NCBI GenBank assembly: GCA_052035735.1
Contig: JBPOHI010000100.1
Span: forward strand, 23,913 to 87,912
DNA from: JAGPDF01 sp052035735
Lineage (GTDB): Bacteria > Acidobacteriota > Thermoanaerobaculia > Multivoradales > JAGPDF01
Direction of reading: 5' to 3'
Length of the DNA: 64,000 nt
This document shows, piece after piece, positions 9,311 through 18,300 of the stretch. Numbering within the stretch: the stretch's first letter is position 1; each line of letters opens with the position of its first letter. The notes under the pieces are model-generated. The model saw only the letters and a list, made by a program, of their open reading frames with translations. It searched no databases and was not told where the DNA came from. The translations under genes and the position numbers were made by a program.

Positions 9311-9326
9311 TCCCCCGATCGGGGGA
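9311..9326. promoter_or_regulatory. 16-base perfect palindrome upstream of the giant gene
   Basis: TCCCCCGATCGGGGGA is a perfect inverted repeat about 60 bases before the ATG at 9385 and 33 bases after the regulator's stop. It has no T run, so an operator is as likely as a terminator stem. The protein that would bind it is unknown; the adjacent LuxR-type regulator is one candidate. Confidence 0.4.
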
Positions 9327-9384
9327 CGCGCCGACCCGACCATCCGTTCCAGCATCGCCAGCCTTTCTCCCAGGAGACGACCGC

Positions 9385-12300
9385 ATGATCGCTTCACGCC
9401 GCAGCCGCTGCACGCCGGCAGGTTCCCTCAACGCTCGCTGGAGCTGGATTGCGTTCCTCCTGGTGGCCGTGACTTCCCTCTCCGAGGTCGCCGGCGCGCA
9501 GACCGTCGCCTGGACGGCGAGGAAGAACGGGACTGCGGTGGACGGCGATGCCCAACCCGGATCGGGCAGCGTCATCGCGGGCAAGCGGGCCCTGGCGGTA
9601 GACGGCATTGGCAACGTCTTCGTGACGGGGACAGCCGCGAACGGCTCTTCCAACGACTTCCTGACGGTCGCCTATGACCCCGCGGGAAACGTGCTTTGGT
9701 CGAAGCTGAGGAATGGCGCGGCGAATGGTGCCGATCATGCCTACGCACTGGCGCTCGGAGCCAGCGGGAATGTCTATGTGACGGGATACTCGTTCAACGG
9801 AACGAACAACGACTTCCTCACGGTCGCCTATGACAGTGCTGGCAACGAGCTGTGGTCCAAGGTCAAGAACGGAGCGGCGAACGGCAGCGACTCCGCCAGT
9901 GCCTTGGCGGTCGATGCCGCCGAGAACGTCTACGTAACGGGCGGCTCGCACAACGGGATCAACTCCGACTACCTGACGGTCGCCTACGACAGCGCAGGCA
10001 ACGAGCTCTGGGCGACGGTCAAGAACGGCGCCGCCAATCTCGACGACAGTGTCTACGCTCTCGCGGTGACCCCGAGCGGGACATCCTTCGTAACCGGATA
10101 TTCGAATAACGCATCGAACTCCGACTACATGACGGTCGCCTACGACAGCTCCGGCGCGGAGCTCTGGGCCAGGGTCAAGAACGGTGCCGGGAATGGCGCC
10201 GACTCAGCCCAGGCGCTGGCAGCCGACGCGTCCGGAAACGTCTTCGTCACCGGTTACTCCTTCAGCGGTTCCACGAATGACTACCTCACCGTTGCGTACG
10301 ACATCTCCGGCAACGAGCTCTGGGCGCGGTCGAAGAACCTCTCGTGGGAGAACGCTTTTGCCGTGGCGCTGGATAGCACTGGACGAGTCCTCGTCACCGG
10401 GATTTCCTCCAACGGCGCCACCCACGACTACCTCACGGTGGCCTATGACAGCGCTGGCACCGAGGTGTGGGCGAAGCTGAAGAACGGCGCGGCGAACAAG
10501 GATGACTTTCCCTACGCGCTGGTGGTCGACGGGAGCGACAACGTCTTCGTTACCGGGTACTCCAACAACGGAACGAACAACGACTACCTGACGGTGGCCT
10601 ACGACAGCGTGGGCAGCGAGTTGTGGGCAAAGGTCAGGAACGGAGCAGCGAACAACACAGACACCGCCTACGCCATCGGCGTCAGGGCAGGAGGAGGCGT
10701 CTACGTCACTGGTTACTCCCACAACGGCTCGAACGACGACTTTCTGACTTTGGCCTATGACAGTGCGGGCACCGAGCTGTGGGGGGCGAAGGAGCCCCCG
10801 CAGTGGGGCTATGACGACCGGCCAGGCGCAGGGGATCAGATTCGAGGCAAGCGCGCTTTGGCAGTGGACGGAAGCGGAAACGTCTACGTGACGGGGCAGG
10901 CGTCCAACGGCTCGAACAATGATCTCCTTACCGTGGCCTACGACAGTTCGGGCACTGAGATTTGGGCAAGAGTCAAGAACGGGGCGGCGAACAATCTGGA
11001 CCAAGCGTACGCTCTAGCGGTGGACGGGAGCGGGAACGTCTATGTAACGGGGCAGTCGCACAACGGTTCTAACAACGACTACCTGACAGTGGCCTACGAC
11101 AGTGCGGGCAACGAGTTGTGGGCGAAGGTGAAGAACGGGGTGGCGAACAACCAGGACCGGGCCTTTGCTCTGGCGGTGGACGGGAGCGGGAACGTCTACG
11201 TGACGGGCCAGTCGCACAACGGTTCGAACAACGACTACCTGACGGTGGCCTACGACAGCTTGGGCAACGAGCTGTGGGCGAAGGTGAAGAATGGGGCGGC
11301 GAACGGCACGGACCAGGTGAGCGCTCTGGCGGTGGACGGGAGCGGGAACGTCTACGTGACGGGGTACTCGTGGAACGGATCGAACGAGGACTATCTGACG
11401 GTGGCGTACGACAGCACGGGCATAGAACTGTGGGCGAAGGTGAGGAACGGCGCTGGAAACAGCCAAGACTTCGCTTCCGCGCTGTCGGTGGACGGGAGCG
11501 GGACCGTCCATGTGACGGGGCAGTCGTCTAACGGCACGAACAACGACTACCTGACGGTGGTGTACGACAGCGCGGGTAACGAGCTGTGGGCGAAGGTGAA
11601 GAATGGGGCGGCGAACGACCAGGACTATGCCTTCGCTCTCGCGGTGGACGGCAGCGGGAATTTATATGTGTCGGGGCAGTCGTTCAGCGGCTCGAACTTC
11701 GACTATCTGACGGTGGCTTACGACAGCGCGGGTACTGAGCTGTGGGCGAAGGTGAAGAACGGGGCGGCGAATAGCAATGACTACGCCTTCGCTCTAGCGG
11801 TTGACGACAGCGGGAACGTCTACGTGACGGGCTACTCGTGGAATGGACTGAACAACGACTTCCTCACGGTGGCGTACGACAGCGCGGGCAACGACCTTTG
11901 GCAGTTCCCTTACAACGGGGGTGGCGAAGACCTCTCCTACATCGCAGTCGTATCGGGCACTGGGCTCTATGTCTCCGGATCCTCGGTTGGTCAGGATTCC
12001 GATTTCTTGACCGTCAAATTCTCGCTCGTCGCGGACGTGACGCCACCTTCGGATCCTGCCATCGGGCTGACTTCGCCCTTAGAGTCGAACTGGACGAGCG
12101 ACAACACGGTGTCGGTGAGCTGGTCGGGCGCGGTGGACGAAGTGGACGGGTCGGGGATCGACGGGTACTCGGTCGAGTGGAACACGACGCCGGTCTCGAC
12201 GCCAAATTCGTCGGTGGACGTCAATCATACGGTCGATCCGCACTCGACGACTTCGCCGCCACTCGGTGACGGGAGCGAGCACTACTTCCATCTTTCGACC

Positions 12301-15300
12301 TGCGACAACGCTGGGAACTGCACCTCAACGGTCCACGCCGGGCCGTTCTGGATCGATACGGCGGCGCCTTCGGCGCCGGGGTCGGTTGCGAGCTCTTCGC
12401 ATGGCGATGGACTGCCGCATGCGGATTCGACGATCGATCTCAGCTGGGGGGCGGCGACGGATTCGCTCTCGGGCCTGGGGGACTATCTCTACGCCTTCGA
12501 CAGCACCCCCACCGGTCCGTGCACTGGCGGCGGTTCGACAGCGGGGACGAGCGCCGCGAGCGCGAGCCTCGCGGACGGCATCTGGTACGCGCATGTCTGT
12601 TCGACCGACCTCGCCGGGAACTCCAGTGTCGTGCACGGCGGGCCCTACCGCATCGGTGCCGACCTCGCTTACGCCTCGACCCTGGTCTCGCACCAGGCGG
12701 GGGCGACGGCGATCACGGGGAACGGCGCTTCGAGCGGTCGGTATCTCTCCGCGGACGGCCGCTACGTGGCCTTCTCTTCGCTCGCCAGCGATCTGGTCGT
12801 CGGCGGCAGCGATGCGAACGGCGTCCAGGACGCCTTCCTCTGGGATCGGGTCACGAACCTCGTCACGCTGATCTCGCATCTGCCGGGCCTTCCCGGCACC
12901 GCGGCTTCGGGCGAGGCGACGGCGACCGGAATCAGCTCCGATGGCGCATTCGTCGCGTTCCATTCGACCGCGGCCGACATGATTGCGGGCGGGTCGGACA
13001 CGAACGGCGTCATGGATGCCTTCCTCTGGGAGCGCGCCACCGGGATCGTCACCCTGATCTCGCATCAGGCCGGACTGCCGACCACGGCGGGAGACGAGCT
13101 CTCCTACACCGCCAACGGCGCGCTCAGCGCCGACGGACAGCGGGTGGCGATCTACTCCAACGCGACGAATCTCGTCGCCGGAGCGGCCGACGTCTCGGCG
13201 ACGACCGACGCCCTGATGTGGGACCGCGCGACCGGCCTCCTGACCTACATCTCGCACCTTCCGGGCTCGCCGACCAGCCCCGCGGCCAGCTATTCGATTC
13301 CCTCCTTCGTGAGCGCCGACGGCGAGTTCGTCGCCTTCTACTCCCAGGCTACCAACCTGATGAGCGGCGGGAGCGACGCCAACGGCAATTACGACGTCTT
13401 CCTCTGGGAGCGCGCCACGGGCGATGTCGCCCTGGCTTCTCACGTCGCCGGGAGTCCCGGTGTGGCCGGGAGCGGACTGTCGTCGCCGCGGGCGATCAGT
13501 AGCGACGGCGAGGTCCTGGTCTATCTCAGCTATTCGACCGACCTGGTACCCGGGTTCAGCAACAACAACGGCACACTGGTCGACACCTTCGCCTACGTCC
13601 GCAGCTCCGGGGAGAGCGAGCTCCTCTCGCGCACGACCGCGGGACCCGGTGCCGGCGGCAACTCGGCCTCCTACGGCGAGGCCGTCTCGGCCGATGGGCG
13701 CTACGTGCTGCTCACCAGCGCTTCCACGGATCTGGTTCCTGGAGTAACGGACCCCAACGGCACCGGCTTCGACGTCTTCCTGCGCGACCGGGTTTCCGGC
13801 ACGACGAAGCTCCTGACGTCCGCCGCGGGAACTCCGGCCGTGACCTCGAACAACGAGTCCGTGGGCGCAGGGCTGTCGAGCGACGGGAGGTTCGCCCTCT
13901 ACAAGAGCTGGGCGACCGACCTGATCGCCGGAATGACGCCGGCGAACAGTGCAGGCGAGTGGGACGTCTACCTCGTGGACACCGTTCTGGGCGACACCGA
14001 TCTGCTCTCGCACAGCGCCGCTTCGGATACGACGACCGGCAACGCCGAGTGCCTCCCCGTAGGCCTCGCCTCCGGAGGGGCCGTGGCATTGATGGAGTGC
14101 GCAGCGACCGACCTCGCCGCAGGCGTGAGCGACCCGAACGGTCCGGCGATCGACCTCTACGTCGCGGTGCGGGCTACTCTCGATAGCACGCTGCCCACCG
14201 ACCCGACGATCGACTCGACTGCGCCATTCGCCTCGACCTGGTCCACCGACAACACGGTCGATGTCTCGTGGTCGGGAGCCGCAGACGAAGTCGACGGCTC
14301 AGGTCTCGCGGGCTATTCGATCGAGTGGGATCACTCTGCACTGTCGACACCAGATCCGACCGTCGACATCGCCCATGGAGCCGATCCCCATTCGACGACC
14401 AGCCCGCCGCTCGCCGATGCCGGCGACTGGTACTTCCACCTGCGGACCTGCGACATCGCGGGTAACTGCACCAGTACCGTGCACGCCGGGCCGTTCTGGA
14501 TCGACACCGTGGCGCCGTCGCAGCCGGGCGCGCTCGACAGCGCGAGTCACGGGCTCGCCGGCATTCCCTCGAGCGATGTCGACCTAGTCGTCACCTGGGG
14601 CGCGGCGGGCGATGCGGGCGCGGGCGTCGACGGCTACTCCTATTTCGTCGATGGCTCTTCCAGCGCCTCCTGCGACCTGACCAAAGATGCCGAAGAAGGG
14701 ACCACCGGCGTGACCTTTGCGGGCCTCTCCCAGGGCACCTGGTACGTCCATGTCTGCGCCGTCGACAGCGCGGGAAACTGGGGTCCGGTGCGCACCGGCG
14801 GGCCGGTCATCGTCGATTCGACGGCACCGGCGAGCGCGACGACGGTCTACTACTCGCGCTATTCGAGCGGCGACTTGCGCCGGGTCGGAGCCAACGGCCT
14901 CGGCGACGCCGCCGTCCTCGGTGGTCTCGCCGCACCGATCGGATTAGCAATCGACACGCGAGCCGGGAAGCTCTACTTCTCGCTCGCCGGCTCGAATCAG
15001 ATCGCGCGCTGCGATCTCGACGGCACGAACCTCGAAACTCTGGTTACAGGGGCGGGAGGCGCTTACGGCGTTGCTCTCGACCTCGACGGCGGCAAGGTCT
15101 ACTGGGCCGCCCGCACGGCCGGCGCCATTCGCCGGGCGAACCTCGACGGCACTGCGGTAGAGAGCGTGCTCACCGGCCTCCACCAGCCGCTCGGCGTGGC
15201 TTTCGACCGCACCTGGCGCAAGGTCTACTTCACGGAGGACAGCTTTGCGCCGGCCGCAGCGACGGTCAGGATCGGACGAGCGAATCCGGATGGAACGAAC

Positions 15301-18300
15301 TTGGAAGTGCTGCTGACCGTACCTGGGACGAACCGGCCCTATGCAATCGATGTCGATCCGGTAGGCCAGGTGCTCTATTGGGTCAATACCAGCACGGGCA
15401 CGGGGACGATCCGCCGGCTCAACTACGATGGGTCGGGAGATGCGGCCCTCGTCTCGGGGTCGGCCCCCGGGAGCGTGGCGCTCGAGCCGGTATCGCAGCA
15501 CCTGTTCTGGGCGGAGGAGGGCGGGCAGTCGGTTCGCCGGGCGCGAACGAGCGGCGCCTCGGCCGTGACGCTCTCGTCGGGAGGCTCGCGTTGGGGTGTC
15601 GCGCTGCAGCTGCCTCCCACCGCGCCGCAGGCGCTCTCTCAGGCGATCAGCGTCCCGGAGAGCGGCTCCACACCGCTCCGCCTCAGAGCCTTCGACGCCA
15701 ACAACGACGCTCTCACCTGGGTGCAGCTGACGGATCCCCTGCACGGTTCGCTGTCGGGCACTGCGCCGGACCTCGTCTACACGCCGACGCCCGGGTACTT
15801 TGGCTCGGATTCCTTCACTTTCGAAGTGGGGGACGGTACCCTGACTTCGCCCGTGGCCACGGTCTCGATCACCGTGACGCCGGTCGACGACCCGCCGACG
15901 GCGCCGGCGATCGGTTCGGTCGTGCCGGCGGCAGGGACCTGGACGAACGACAACACCGTGCAGATCTCCTGGTCGGGCGCGGTGGACGACGCGGGAGGCT
16001 CGGGGCTCGCCGGCTACTCGATCGAATGGAACCATCTCGCCCTGTCGACGCCGGACTCGTCGGTCGAGATCGCCCAGAGCTCCGACCCCCACTCGACCCT
16101 CAGCCTGCCGCTCGCCGACGCGGGTGATTGGTACTTCCACTTGCGCGCCTGTGATCTCGGCGGCAACTGCTCGACAGCAGTTCATGTCGGTCCTATTCAG
16201 ATCGACACGGTGATGCCGGAGAATATCCTCAGCCTTGCCACCGACCCGCCGACGAACCTGTGGTCAGCCGACAACACGTTCGAGTTGACCTGGTCGGGCG
16301 CCACCGACGACCGCAGTGGCGTGGCGGGATACTCGCTCTTCATCTCGCAAGCGACCGGACTCCCCGACGAGACCATCGAGGTCGTCCACGCCTCCGATCC
16401 GCACCACTTCGTCACCGTACCGCTCGCCGATGGGGAGCTCTGGGCGTTCAAGGTCCGCACCTGCGACCGGGCCGGCAACTGCAGGCCGGGAGCTGTGCTC
16501 ACAGCGTTCGGTCGGATCGACACCCAGGCGCCGACGTCTCCCGGAACAGTCTCGAGCTCCTCCCACGATGGTGGAGTCACGAACGACCCGACGATCGATG
16601 TCGCCTGGGGCGCGGCGACCGACGCCGGTTCGGGGGTGGCCAGCTACCGTATCGGATTCACGACGACTCCGGCGCCCCCTGCCTGTGGGGCGCTTCCGCA
16701 GACGGCCGGGGACACATCGACGACCTCGCCGCCGCTTGCCGCCGGGACCTGGTACTTCCACGTCTGCGCGGTGGACCTCGCCGGCAACTGGGGTGCGGTG
16801 ACGACCGGCGGTCCCTACACGATCGATCTCTCGGCGCCGAGGGTCGCGAACCTCGACTCCGTCGCGACGAGCGGCGGGGCGATCGGCGAGGGCGAGGTCG
16901 TGAACGTCGGGATCACCCAGTTGCTGGTGAGCTTCGACGAGCCGATGGTGCAGGCGCTGGCCGAAGCGACGAGCAGCTACCAGCTGGTCGCTGCAGGTAT
17001 CGACGGAGCCATCGACACAGCGACCTGCGGACCGCTGCAGGGCGACGACCAGAGTGTGGCCATCGACTCGGCGGTCTACGCCGGTCAGACGAGCACACTC
17101 TCCCTGAACGGAGCGACCGCCCTCGCGGACGGCAGCTACCGCCTCCTGGTCTGCGCTGCTCTGGAAGACCCGGCCGGCAACCCGCTCGACGGCGACGGCA
17201 ACGGCAGCGGTGGCGACGACTTCAGCCGGAGCTTCCGCGTCGATCTGGCGCGACCGACCGTGACTCTCGTCCACTCGGTGGCGGATACCGGCGACGGGTC
17301 GCTGGGCGAAAACGAAGCGACCAACGTGGCCATCACCGAGGTGTCGGTGAGCTTCAGTGAAGTTGTGCTCGGCGGCGACAGCACGGCGAGCTTCCTTCTG
17401 GTCGAGGGCGGCCTGGATGGCGCGCTCGATACGACGGCCTGCGGCCCGCTGGCCGGAGACGACACGAGCGTTGGCCTCGACGCGGCGGTCTACTCGAGCC
17501 TGGGCTCGATCTCGACGCTGCAGTTGAGCGGGGGAGCGGCGCTGGCCGACGGCACCTACCGGCTGCTCGTCTGCGGCACCGTCACCGATCTCGGCGGCAA
17601 CGCCCTCGACGATGATGACGACGGCGACGGCAACGACGACTTCGCTCGCAACTTCGTCGTCGATACCGTGCCGCCGACGAATCCGACGGCGATCAGCTCC
17701 TCGACCCACGTGCATGCGGCCTGGTCGCCCGTGACCGGCTTCGGGGCGCAGTGGAGTGGCGCGACCGACGATCGGTCGGGCCCCGCCGGCTACTCGGTGG
17801 TGATCGACGGCAACCCGACGACCGCGGTCGACTGCACAATCGAAGTCGCCGACGCTGCGGGCACAGGCTCCACCGTCGCGACGCTCGGCGAAGGCGCCTG
17901 GTACGTCCATGTCCGACTGATCGATCGCGCCGGCAACTGCGCGGTGGGGGAGGCGGAGGCGGGCTTCTGGGGCATCGACACCTCGGCGCCCTCCGCGCCG
18001 GGCGCGATCTCGAGCTCGAGCCACGATCCGGCTGGGACAGCCGTCGCCGACGACACGATCGACGTCGCCTGGGGCGCCGCGAGTGACACCTTCTCAGACG
18101 TGGCGAGCTACAGCTACGCCTTCGACGGCAATCCGACCGGCAGCTGCTCAAGCAGCTCGACGGCGAGCCTGGGAGCGACGAGCGGTGCGCTCGCCGACGG
18201 CAGCCACTATGTTCACGTCTGCGCGGTGGACTACGCCGGCAACAGCGGCGCGGCGGTCCACGGCGGACCGTATGTCGTCGACACCGCCGGTCCGACAGGC

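Noticed and set aside
9490..12010. Regularly spaced repeats as a possible CRISPR array
   Set aside because: The 156-base period is in frame, encodes a known propeller repeat, and there are no short identical repeats with unique spacers or cas genes.
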